A stretch of DNA of 64,000 nt, from assembly GCA_013399895.1 (NCBI GenBank), contig VXBA01005699.1, positions 236,901-300,900 of the forward strand, read 5' to 3'. Below are positions 1-10,727 of the stretch, one piece after another; positions within the stretch are counted from its first letter, which is position 1, and every line of letters begins with the position of its first letter. The notes beneath the pieces were generated by a model that was not told the origin of the DNA, ran no database searches, and worked only from the letters and a program-made list of their open reading frames with translations. The position numbers and the translations under genes were made by a program. The stretch comes from Serilophus lunatus. Lineage: Eukaryota > Chordata > Aves > Passeriformes > Eurylaimidae.

Positions 1-74
1 TTTTTTGCGAAGTCCAAATGGATTATCTTAATGGAAAAGTTACATGAATATATACAATCTGAAAGTATCTTTTT

Positions 75-104
75 AATATATATATATATATATGTACATA
101 TATG
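75..104. repeat. TA dinucleotide microsatellite
   Basis: Alternating A and T runs from about 76 to 92 and is followed by an imperfect continuation (GTACATATATG). It lies in the presumed 3' flank of LDLRAD3 and is likely length-polymorphic. Confidence 0.9.
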
Positions 105-2156
105 ACAGTGACTGACACAGAAGGCAGAAGAAGCAGGTTATACTCTTTCCGCTTCTTAGCAATGCAAGGCAATGTTTTTCAGATGCCATAGGCAAAAAAT
201 ATTTGGTTTGCACAAACTCTGGTGTTTGAGAAAACACATGGTGAAATATAACCCCCTATGGAGGGCTTGTTTGAGGGATACTGGACACAATGATTTAGTT
301 TCACTAATACAGCCTAAGGCTACTTTAAAATTAGAAAGATATCTAATTCCAGTAAAGCTAATGCAAACTCTTCAATGGTATGTTTTCAAGTGCAATATAA
401 AGTTTTAAAAACTGCAATAGAAAAACATTAATGTTAATTCTGATACAGGATAACACCACTCTTAGAGAGGCCAGGCAGAACCTTAATGAAAGGCAAGAGG
501 GACAGCAAGGTCCAGTGATCACAGGAGTCACGTCTGCACCTGTCTGTACTGTTAACTCATTCATGTACCTGAGTTTGATCTACCTGTAAAATAAAGAATA
601 ATTGTCTGCTACATGGCAATGACAACAGTCTGCCTATGATGTCAGACGGAGTCATTAATAAGCGAAATCCTGCTTTGTGAAGAACAGCATAACTAAATGC
701 TTGAGTTCCCAGCAAGGAAGAAATCTGACCCAATCTTGTACATTACATCACAAGGACCAAGAAGCAACTTCAGCACTGCAGTTCATGACAGGCTGCCTAA
801 GCCTGCAATGAAAGGCTGCCATTAATCCGCTGCCAAAGTCAGCCAAGCCCATCAGCATTAGAATTCTCCAGTACTTCCCAGCACGTCATCTCAGTCCTGG
901 AATGACCTGTGCTTGTAAATCTATCTGGTCCCCGCCTCTTATTCAGGTGTATGTGTGGGAACTGAGACTGAACTCGTGTCCTTCCCCTACCTACACTCTA
1001 GCTCAAAAATTGTTGGGTTCTGAGCATACAACCTGTGGCTGAAAGTTACCTTAGAAAGATGAGAAGGAGGTATAGGCAGTCTGCTTCCTTTAAATAGCAA
1101 AGTCTGTTTAATGGCACAGTTATTTTGCATAGAAGGACTGGGAATTGTGGTATAGACAAATATAATTTTTCAAGGCAAATTTCCCCCTGGACAAGAGGAA
1201 GACACTGCATTGTTTTCTGTATATTGAGCACAAGCACAGCACTGCAGTGGAATTTAAACTCACAGCTTCTTCCCTCCTGCCACTCTGAATACCTTTACTT
1301 CTGAGATGCTGCTTTCATATGGGTGATTCAACAAGGTGCACTGAAACACACATGACTCTCCTAGACCATTTGAAGAGTTACAACAAAACAGACACAAATA
1401 ATTCTGATTTCCTGCAGTAGTTAGAATTTCAACCAAATGAATGTGAATAATACAAATTCTGTAAAAAACAATGAGATCATCAAACCCCAAACTTTAAAGT
1501 TCCTGTGGTGCAGTAGAACTAAGCCCATGGGATGCACTACGTACATACCTACACACAGTGTTACACATGTGCATCCATGCATGCATGTATGTATACACAC
1601 TCTACACAGGGACGACAAGCCCAACACCTTTCCCCACACCTTTGACCTGCTTTCACTTATTTTAGAAATATAACAAACTAACCATTGCCATTAAAGCTTT
1701 CTGTGCTGGGTGTTTGCCTCACACTGGTTTCAGTGTTGAAGATTTAGCTGTAACAATTTTGGTGGGTTTTTTTGTTGTTTAGATGTGGGGGTTTTTTCAA
1801 GAGAGAACACAAGGAGTAATGTTGTTTTGCCACACAGGAAAAGAAGGCTTGCACTGTTTTTTTCAGAAGCTTCCATGGCTCTGTATTTAAGTTTGACAGA
1901 TAAGCCAACCTTTGTGGCGTTCCTGAGACAACCCATGCAAATCTGTCCTAGATACTAGCATCTGGGAAAATAAACCTTGTGTGCTCAGAGTTGTTGCATC
2001 CTCACAAGCTTAAGACTCCTTCACGGTGAGAATGTTCCAGGCCATGAAGAGAGAGGTCAAGTAGGACATTTTCTGCAATTTGAGCACTGCCACGGGGCTA
2101 GCACTGGGCACTAGACCTCCGAGCAGAATGACTGCCTCTCATGTGCTTCAGTGACC

Positions 2157-2176
2157 ACCAGTTGGCACCAGTTGGC
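2157..2176. repeat. 10 bp perfect tandem duplication
   Basis: ACCAGTTGGC occurs twice head to tail in the presumed LDLRAD3 3' UTR. Confidence 0.9.
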
Positions 2177-2463
2177 AGTAAGAAGAAACAGCTCACCTGT
2201 CAACAAGATGGGAGGCAGTCTGAAAACAAGAGTCCTTCTGGCACAGTTTGTGTGCAACTTCTGTATATATTATACATGCACATATATACATTCATATACA
2301 GTAAGCAGTCCAACAAATACATCACATCAGTTCTTTTGACACAGCCTTGATATTCCTCTTGTCTGAACCAGAACTTGCTCACAGAAATGTTGTGGAGAGC
2401 TCATGTGACTCCAGGTTTAACCCTCACAGCTCTGTCTTTGATGAGCCCAAAATACTGAATTCA

Positions 2464-2469
2464 TTTATT
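2464..2469 (-). terminator. Candidate proximal polyadenylation signal AATAAA
   Basis: The plus-strand TTTATT reads AATAAA in the transcript direction, about 130 nt after the LDLRAD3 stop codon. A canonical hexamer at this place could give a short 3' UTR. No clear GU-rich element was identified downstream, so use is unproven. Confidence 0.3.
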
Positions 2470-2595
2470 AACTGAGTGTGAATTCAAATCAAGTAATCAT
2501 TCAGGCACATGTCCCCCTGAAACCTGTTAGCCACAGCAGGCTAACCTCTACAGACACAGTAAACGCCTTCCTGCCCATTCCAAATACTGCAGCAG

Positions 2596-2854
2596 TTACA
2601 CTTCTCTTTCAGAAATGTGATTGACCAAAGAATCACTCTGATCTACTGTCCTCTCAAGAAGAGTTCTGTGGCCATCCATGCTGCTATGGATGTCTCTTGT
2701 CCAACTGCCAGACGTGCCCAGAGGACTTTCTGCCATAGGGGTGTCTGTGCTGGCCAAGCTTCCCATCCGAGATCGGTAAGGAGGAAGATCTGGTGGACTA
2801 GGGGATTCAGATTCCGAACAGTAAGGTGGTGGAGGAAGATCAAACCAAGGTGGT
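2596..2854 (-). CDS. LDLRAD3: LDLRAD3 terminal coding exon with PPxY motifs and stop
   Basis: This is the last coding exon, 259 bp, encoding 85 residues plus TAA at 2596-2598. One leading base completes the Arg codon split by the intron. The cytoplasmic tail continues with WFDLPPPPYCSES, containing PPPY, and DLPPYRSR, containing LPPY. With the PPSY of the previous exon this gives a cluster of two strong and one weaker WW-domain ligands. The remainder is rich in Ser, Thr, Asp and Glu, has no recognisable domain and ends in SEREV; the distal tail looks low-complexity and is probably disordered. The acceptor is the tandem TAGCAG. Use of the distal CAG is assumed because it gives EQRPPW, which agrees with the family reading as I recall it. 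The proximal TAG would insert one serine. Confidence 0.93.
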
Positions 2855-4302
2855 CTGCTATAAGACACACAACAGAGTAAGAAGTTACTGAAAACAGTGG
2901 TAGAGAAGATAGTACATAGTATTCCAATTATGAAAAAAACCCCTCAAACAGTGTTTCTTAGGTTTTTTAATTATGACACATATTGATCAAGAAATCTCAG
3001 ACCTGCTTACATTATTCACATGATTTCAAAATATTCACACCACCAACAGGAACTAAGGTTTCTGGTCAAGGTGCAACATAGCTAATTAGATCCCACTTAA
3101 CAACTCATACTCTGAGTAAGATGGGTGCAGACTTCCAACAAAGCTGGCTCAAAGACAGCTGCAAGAGGTAAAAAAAAAAATTCTGGATAACATTTACACC
3201 AGAGAAAGCATTTTGAAAGAAGTAACTTAAGTGGCTGATTTACATCTATAGATAATGATGTGAAGACAAGACTTGAGGTCCAAGGAAACCTCCATTAAGT
3301 GACAGACAGTAATGGCTTACAGTCTAAAAATAAATAAGAAACTGAATTTTCCACATTGATAAATCACTTGTGCTGTCATAAGATCATATGTGGAGCAACT
3401 GCTGAGTAGGCATAGACAAGATGAGTACTACATTCAGGAAAACTGCCTGGTGGCTCTGATAGCAAACAAGTAAAGGGACTGAAGGGTTGAGCAGATTGAT
3501 AACAGGTCCCGAAAGCAATTAGCTCTGAAATTGCTGATGGTTTGTATCAGCCTATGTGAGAAGTGATTAAAATCTGGACAGCTGCTCCTTTAGTTGTCCT
3601 TACCAATGAAAAGATACGATTATTATGAAAGTCAACATTAAGATAAGGGTTCTGCAGCCAAAGGCAGAAGACAATAGGAATGGAAATTTATTATTCTTAG
3701 ATTCCACATTTCATACTAAAAAAATACCAACACGGTGATAGTGAATAATCTGGATCATTAAAGTTTGTACCACGTCCTTTTTAGGTAGGGAGGATGTCAG
3801 TCTAGGAGTTTTGTTTGGAAAGACTTTACAGACAGAGGTTAAAATAAAAGTTAATTATCTACAAATAAAAACAGTGTCATAACTACAAAAACACCATAAA
3901 TCAAACCACACCCACCCCCCCAACTTCCAAGCATTTTCAGCTATTCAAAATAAGAACAGTGCATTCCGAGTCCTGTTCTTTTCCTCTATTGGTAAGTAGT
4001 GCAAAGCAGAAGAAGAATATAATTACTTTATACTAGAATTGAAGAACACTCTCATCTTTATATACTATCATATATGAACAGGACAGTTTTTCTTTTTTAA
4101 TGCTGTGACCTACAACATAACTGTTTTTTTCATACACAGGAGGAGCTCAAATTTACAAAACTTGACACTATGCACGTGACAGAAGTGCAATGCTGGGCTT
4201 CTGCCAAAAGCAGTAATAAGTGGGGAGCAGCAACACAGATTAACAGAGCTGTAACCACTAATGTGAAACTTCAGTGAGCACAGAATTAGCCCCCGTATGT
4301 AC
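2855..4302 (-). other. LDLRAD3: LDLRAD3 last intron (1448 bp)
   Basis: The intron has a GT donor at 4302-4301 and an AG acceptor at 2856-2855. It is AT-rich with no recognisable repeat. The frame from the upstream exon remains open to 4110, and ATTAAA (4096-4101) and AATAAA (3687-3692) hexamers occur in transcript orientation. Intron retention or intronic polyadenylation could therefore make an alternative tail. Confidence 0.9.
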
Positions 4303-4648
4303 CTTTGCTCAAGCACAGCCTCTGAATAGGATGGTGGGGAGTCCAGGTCCACTGGCCTGTGGTAGGGCTGGTTGGACATGTACTGTATCCCATTGTTCAC
4401 GTTGTAAGTGACGCTGCAGTGGTGTGGGTGATCGAGGACCACCAGCCGGGACAGCAGGACAGGATGCTGCAGGCGATGCACCGGCAGGGTCATGAGATTG
4501 TTGCGCTTTCGCTGGTGATGCAGGACTAAGGCAAGAAAGGCCACCACGAGCACAAAAATGACAGAGCTACCAATGATAGCATAGGTGATACTAGGGTAGT
4601 AAAGCAGCTGATTTTCTGAGGTCACATAGTCTTGGCCGCTGCCTGCTT
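4303..4648 (-). CDS. LDLRAD3: LDLRAD3 exon with stalk, transmembrane helix and proximal tail (human exon 5 equivalent)
   Basis: The exon starts after CTTTTGTCTTGCAG and completes the codon G+AA (Glu). In order it encodes a short stalk (AGSGQDYVTSENQ), a hydrophobic segment of about 23 residues (ITYAIIGSSVIFVLVVAFL plus ALVL), and the basic stop-transfer cluster HHQRKR, which fixes the remainder as cytoplasmic. The tail then carries a His-rich stretch (DHPHHC), the YNVNNGIQY segment with two tyrosines, and the motif SPPSYSEA, a PPxY ligand for the WW domains of NEDD4-family ubiquitin ligases. The exon ends GAGCAAAG followed by GTACAT. It is 346 bp, entering in phase 1 and leaving in phase 2. 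If the donor is not used, the frame stays open into the intron to a stop at 4110. The join to the last exon restores GluGlnArgProProTrp. Confidence 0.95.
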
Positions 4649-5770
4649 CTGCAAGACAAAAGGAAAAGGAAGCCTGAGATGTGTTTCAATATAAAATTGC
4701 TTTTGACCTATGCTGTGTTCTCTGTTAAAGCACTGTGTGACGAAAGAAAGTTTTTCTTTTTTCTTTGAATGGTGAAAAATTAGACCATTAAAAGCACATG
4801 GATGCAAGTCAGAGACTGGCTGACTCCCTCAGTACATCCTCACCCACAGTAAGTGCCAGCACATAAACTACTAGGCAGAGACAAACTGAGAAAGAGGAAA
4901 ATACACAACAGAGTAGGAAGTATGTGCACTATCATGGGAGTATCTCCCCACCCCTACCTATCAGTCATAACTTTAGTTTGCAGAGGTGAGACACCCCATT
5001 CAAACCATAACCACAGTACTTCAGCTGCACCCGACAAACTACACTAGAATCAGAGATGTAAAAGGCCCGATATTTATTGGTGTGTTTTGTTTTTTTTATT
5101 TTACATTCCCCTGACACCATTTCAGCTCCATGCTAACAAGATCGTGCAGCCTTTGAGTAATATTTTCCTTTTTTTGGGCAAAATTTCTGTTTCTGTGCAG
5201 ACTGTAATTCCCTGTAGCCTCAAACAGGCTATTCTGACATTCATCTACCTCAAGAAAAATGAGAGGCTGAGTGAAAACCAAACCAAACCAACCCAACCTA
5301 AAATCCACATAATTACAAGAGCAAGATCCATCCAAATTCTTAATTTCCTACTGCAGAAGGGTGGGACAGTACATCTTCATATATGATTTTCCTTTCTCTT
5401 CCCTATCAACCAAAAATGCTTTTTGGTAATTCAGAATTGCAACAGTTACTAATACATTTCTCTAGCAGCAGAATAATAAAATGACTATCAACTGTGCCCA
5501 GCATAATAGAAGAGTTTTTTTCAAGTACCCATTTCTCTGCATCAAGATGCTTTAGGCATCGCTCTCAATATTTGATTTTAGTAGTTCACTGTTATGGTTA
5601 AACACCAAATCACTTGGGTTAAAAATGACTTCTGCGTAAGTTAGTAAGATAATGCAACATAAAATGGCTAATCCTTTAAACATCTCCATTTCAATGCATA
5701 GATATTTTAGTAAGAAAGGATGACATGGGAAAAGAAGTCTGTACTAAAACTGAGAAAACATGATTTCTTC

Positions 5771-5964
5771 ATTATCAGAGTGGTGAGACACTGGAACAGG
5801 TTGACCGGAGAAGCTGTTAATGTCCCATCCCTGAACAGGTTCAAGGCCAAGTTGGTTGGGGTTTTAAGCAACCTGGTCTAGTGAAAGATGCCCATGGCAG
5901 AGGGCTGGAACTAGATGTTCTTTAGGGTCCTTTCCAACTCAAAAATTCTATGGTTCTGTGATTA
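5771..5964 (+). mobile_element. CR1 LINE, 3' end fragment
   Basis: It matches the conserved CR1 3' region: GTGGTGAGACACTGGAACAG, then CCCATCCCTGAACAGGTTCA, AACCTGGTCTAGTGAAAGAT and CCTTTCCAACTC, ending in ATTCTATGGTTCTGTGATTA. It is a 5'-truncated, non-coding copy, antisense to LDLRAD3. The left boundary is approximate. Confidence 0.9.
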
Positions 5965-8900
5965 TTGGTCCTGTTACCAGCTACAAACTCAAATAGATCT
6001 GTTTTATTGATGATGCCACTATAACCACAAACCAGAGCTTTGCAGGCCAGCCTCTAGCCACAGATTTTGCTTGATACACAGTGTAACACCTTAGGGAGGA
6101 TCCTTACTAAATTTATTTCCCCATGCAACTGTGCTAGAAAGAAAGCAGAAATCACTGTTAACAATCAGGAATAGGTCTCAGGCTCTCTCAGCAAAGTGAA
6201 CTAAGTCTGCATGAAGAATGTAAATCAAAGCAGAAGGGAGGAAGGGAATTGACATGAATTAGTAATTTTAATTACAGCTCATCACATATTACTGTGGCTC
6301 CTTTAATACACTCAAATTCAACAGCTGAGAAATTAATTCAGGTCACATATCACAGGCAAGGGCCAGAATAGGGTGTATAACAACAAACAGATCATTTTTA
6401 TTCAAATATCAACATGTTTACTTGCAACGGCTGATTCATGGCTGAATACCACTACCTGCAGCCTTCAGTGCAAGGAAGGCACTGAAGTGCCTTAATGACA
6501 TCATAGTAAAAAGATACCACAAGACTCTCATTCACCTTGGCTCACTGGTTACAGTGCATTGGCATAAGACTGAAAACACGATGCCTTTGCAGACCTGATC
6601 AGACCTAATTAGTTACCATGGGATCATTCTGCAGCAGCACAGTCTCTTCTCTTTACAATCTCTATCTTACTAAAAGACAAGAAAAATGAGAGAAGTGAAT
6701 TGAGTGAACTTCTTTTCAAAACTTTTAAGGTTATCCACCTGTTTAGGATAGCATCTCCTAGGTGCCGTATGGAACAGTTCCATAAATCTGAACAGATTAA
6801 CCAGACTGCTGAAGAAGAATGCTTTGTCAAAAGTCAGATGGAATCTGATGATCAGCTTTAAGACAGTGTGAAAAAAACACCTCCTTTATGTGGTTTTACA
6901 ATTCTTTTCATATTACAGCCACACACATCTTTTGCAGATATTTGGGATAAATTTGCTGTTAACATGCTTTTTTTGAGATTTGAGATTGCTGTAGCTAATG
7001 AAACATCATTCATTTACCAGTAACTCTATTCCTTTTCAGGTTTTTAGATCTGTTTCTTGTATTCCCATTTAGTTCAGACCTTGGTGAGTATACAGAGGTG
7101 TAGAATGGAATGAGGGGTACTGAGCTGAGACTGCCTGATGAACCTTTACCCATTTTGTGCACACTGTAATAGAGAAGAAAGTGAGATATAGAAAACACCT
7201 TAAAACTCTCAGCTGGACAGTAAGGAAAAAAAAGGCATGACTCTTTAGTTCTGCTCTAGTAACTTTCAGCAAATGTTTACACATTACAGAAGTCACTGAA
7301 GTGAATGTCTTGATAATTCAGTTATCCCTTCCCAGGAGAAGCAGGTATTATCCAGGTAGGGTTAAAAAGTTTCTGTCTGCTCTGATACTAAGTGCAAATT
7401 CACAAAAAACAGTGAGTGGGCAAGAAAATTTAATTCAAATTCATGGAGTATTTCTTCTTTCATTCTTTTTCCCCCCTTTCAAGATCCATTTTTTAATTGT
7501 GCCACATATAAACAATTTATCAATGTCACTTATGCCTATTAAATTCTAGTATCTGGGAAATGCTGAATTTGCAGATTAGAGATTTTTTGAGTGTAAAAAG
7601 CTTTGTGAATAATTTAGAAAAAAGACTGATAAAGGAAATGTAATGGGTTGTGCTCAGAGGGCTATTTTATTGACTGTGAACAAATTTGGTGTCTCAAAGT
7701 TTAAAAAAATACCAGAAAGTAACTGCATTAAGTCTGCCAGACACAAGGATGAGAGGCTATTATTTTATCTTTCAGAATCCTCTGCTCAAGCTTGGCTTTT
7801 CACACTTCATTGGAAAAAAAGCTTTTGAAATACATAATCTGAGCAGACATCTGTAGCCTTAATGAGAACGAGTCACGGTCCATCTCCAACAAAGATGCTA
7901 CTGTAACAACACATTTAAATTCCAACTGGTTCAAGTGCAGAGCTGCAGCTTGGAAGGTTAAAGACAACAACAATCAAATACCGATAGGCAGAGCCTCTGC
8001 TAGGAGTTCCTACAGCATCCTAGGTCTCCCAAAACTCTTACATTTCTCATCCTTGATGATTTTATGTCTCACTAAAACAAGTCTTACATAGATTTTGTGC
8101 ACTGAACTCTCAGAATGCTCTTTATTCTAGGGATGTCCTTTCTAACCCAACAATGTTTTTTTCCCTACTGCCCTTCTCAGTGTCACAAACAAGATCTATC
8201 TCAGACAATACAGCACCTTGACTTCATGAAGTTTCATGCTAGGTTACCACTGCTCCCTTACCAAAGTAGCTTCACTGTTCCCTTAGACACCAGAGACAAG
8301 GAACTGTTTTCAACCGCATTCAAAGGGTGGATTTGACCTGCTCAGGCTTTCTCTGTTTCCAGCACAGAAGGGATTCATTAATCGAGGTGTTACACATACT
8401 AAACAGACATTATCTATGGGAATTGTCCAATGGAATACAGTATGATTTGCTTACCATATACTTGGTAAATAGGTAAGATCTCTGGGAAAGCAGCAGAATA
8501 AAGTTCTTTCCAGGTTCGTCTATAACAGCACTGGCTTCACATCTAGACAACCTGTATCTGCACAGATGCCCTGTCTTGAAATGGCAGCAGGTTATCCTGT
8601 GTTTAACTCCCTATAAGTGTCCCTAACACCCACAGACCAGAACCGCAACAATCAGAACAGCCCTTGATCAGGTCATTTTCCCCACCTCTGCCCTCCTATC
8701 CCCACCTGAAAACTAGACAGTGATGTTCTTGGGTTCTCATTCTCCCAAACTCTTTTCTATTGACAAGAACTACATTTTCCTCAAAAGTCTAAGTGCTTCA
8801 AATATTAACTGGAAGTCCAAATACCGCTGGGTTCTCTGTCTTTGCCTGTTCTTTCAGATGACTGAAAAGACAGCTATGACCTTGCCTGCATAAATAGAGT

Positions 8901-9287
8901 AGGACATCTTGATATGGAGAACTTGTTACCCATACATATATAGTTTTTTAAAAACCACTATTGGTATTAGCATAACAAATTGAGGTCTAAGCAATGAAAT
9001 AGGATTTCTCTATATAATGCACTTTTACAGGCTCTGAGCAAGAATTGTTCCCAAGAATGTAAAGCTAAGATAAGGCTTGGAACTATATATAGTTACATGC
9101 CTATACAAGTAGCCAGCAAGACACAGATAAACCCCAGGACAGTATCAGTCAGCAGAATTAGCAGCAGTGCCAGCATGTCTCCTTCAGTGCATCAGAATGA
9201 GTGCATTGCATTACCAGTGCCTTCCTCCTCAGCATTAAAACCCCCATCCTGACCATGTGCTACAAGAGCTGTGCTTTCAAGTCTTTG

Positions 9288-9310
9288 CAGCTGCTCTGAA
9301 AGAGCAGCTG
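9288..9310. repeat. Perfect 10 bp inverted repeat with 3 nt loop
   Basis: CAGCTGCTCT and AGAGCAGCTG flank GAA. In RNA it would form a tight hairpin; each arm contains the E-box CAGCTG or its AGCAGCTG form. Confidence 0.85.
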
Positions 9311-9397
9311 AGTCAGCCTGAAGATCAAGAGCATCACCTCTCTCACATGCCATCCTTTTTTATCTTCAGCAGGGTAGGATAATTACTCCATACACTT

Positions 9398-9415
9398 CAC
9401 ACACACACACACACA
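9398..9415. repeat. (CA)9 microsatellite
   Basis: Nine uninterrupted CA units are followed by an A-rich AAAGAAAAAGAAAG stretch. This is the usual simple-repeat type in vertebrate introns. Confidence 0.95.
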
Positions 9416-10077
9416 AAGAAAAAGAAAGTGGCAAACTGGGCAAATAAGTAGAGAACTAAGAAATACTTAGCAGTAGTCATGGCAACTAAAGTTCTAAAAT
9501 TAACTTGGCAGCAATGTAAAAACCTGCAAAGCCAAAATCTGCCACAAAGGACAGAAACAAAAGGTCCAGGCTTGGCAGCTGGATGGAGCCCAAGGAGGAA
9601 ATTAAAGTATTACTCAAATGCAATTCAGGATCACTCCAGCACTGATCTGTGCAGCACTTCTTGCACATGTGATAGCCCAAAAGCATAGTGCTGTACTTTG
9701 ATTAATTCACAGACAAAAACCAGGCCTGAGAGCAGGGGCAGAACATAAAAAGGAAGGACCTTCTAATAAAGTCCTCTTCTCTAAATAGAGGGGTTCAGTT
9801 ACTTCTGTTTGCCTTCTCTTTCTCCTTTGTAAATGGAGGGTCACCTTTGAGGAGCCTATCATGGAGTTAGTTACTATATATTTCTCATAGCATTTTGTGA
9901 CAGGAAGATGCGACTCAGCAAGAGCCTGGTGCACTGAAAGTTCCGGGGGCTTTCACTACTACTGGCCTCCTCCAAGTCACTAAATCAAACCTATTCTGCA
10001 GAAGGAAAATCTCAATTTGCAGCCACTATGAGGCTCTTTGGTAGCCCCAACATATAAAATAAATCAAGAGCATGTTT

Positions 10078-10094
10078 AAAAAAAAAAAAAAAAG
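10078..10094. repeat. A17 homopolymer
   Basis: Seventeen consecutive A bases lie in the large intron. No retrocopy is visible upstream, so it is not clearly a poly(A) tail. Confidence 0.95.
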
Positions 10095-10469
10095 AACAGT
10101 ATTACCTTCATAGCATAAACATGTTCTTGGTGCTCTTCACAAGACATATGACAATTACAAACCTCACAGGCTCTAGCACCTATTTAAGCAAGGTGCCTAA
10201 ATTGGAGATAACAACAACTGATCTTGTACTGTGGCCTGCTCCTTCCCCCTAAACTCCATGAGAAATTCCAGTCTCACCTTGGTCCAGTCACAAACAGTAG
10301 TCCCCAACTTCTTAACAAGTCCAGGGTTTGGGTCTTTGGTTGCTGTGCAATCCATTATGTACCATTAATGAGTAGTATAGGATAGTCTTGAAAGTTAAAA
10401 CAAAATAATGTTTTAATAGAAATGTGAAATACAACCAGCAAGACATAAACACACTCAGTTTCCAGTATT

Positions 10470-10727
10470 CAAGGAGTAACAACCTTAAACTAAAACACAA
10501 GAAGCTCCATCTCAACATGAAGAAGACCTTCTTTACACTGAGGGTGGCAGAGCACTGGATTAGGTTGCCCAGGGAGGGCATGGAGTCTCCCTCTCTGGAG
10601 ACATTCAAAATCCACCTGGACACATTCCTGTGTCACCTGCTCTACATGACCCTGCCTTGGCAATGGGGTGGGACTGGGCGATCTCCAGAAGTCCTTTTCA
10701 ACCCTAACTAATTTGTGATTCTGTAAT
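10470..10727 (+). mobile_element. CR1 LINE, 3' end fragment
   Basis: It carries CR1 landmarks in order: AAGCTCCATCTCAACATGAA, AGGGTGGCAGAGCACTGGAT, GAGTCTCCCTCTCTGGAGAC, the CACCTGGACACATTCCTGTG segment, GATCTCCAGAAGTCC and the terminal TGTGATTCTGTAA. The 'triplet' CTCTGGAGA and CCACCTGGACACATT differ from the copies at 5771 and 25947, so it belongs to another CR1 subfamily. It is 5'-truncated and antisense to LDLRAD3. Confidence 0.92.

Larger units (their letters stand above)
1..2595 (-). other. LDLRAD3: Presumed LDLRAD3 3' UTR and downstream DNA
   Basis: This is non-coding on both strands as far as I can tell; the open frames are short and lack any recognisable composition. It follows the LDLRAD3 stop directly, so at least the upper part is 3' UTR. 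Read on the minus strand, an AATAAA lies at 2464-2469, only about 130 nt past the stop, and ATTAAA variants lie at 1107-1112 and 72-77. None can be assigned as the used polyadenylation site from sequence alone. The stretch also holds a 10 bp tandem duplication at 2157-2176, an alternating CATG/GTAT-rich purine-pyrimidine tract around 1561-1600, and a TA microsatellite near the left edge. Confidence 0.5.

Noticed and set aside
590..600. AATAAA-like ATAAAGAATA on the plus strand as a poly(A) site
   Set aside because: It is on the strand opposite to LDLRAD3 and no plus-strand gene precedes it.
1561..1600. CATG/GTAT-rich stretch as a regulatory palindrome
   Set aside because: It is better explained as a degenerate alternating purine-pyrimidine simple repeat.
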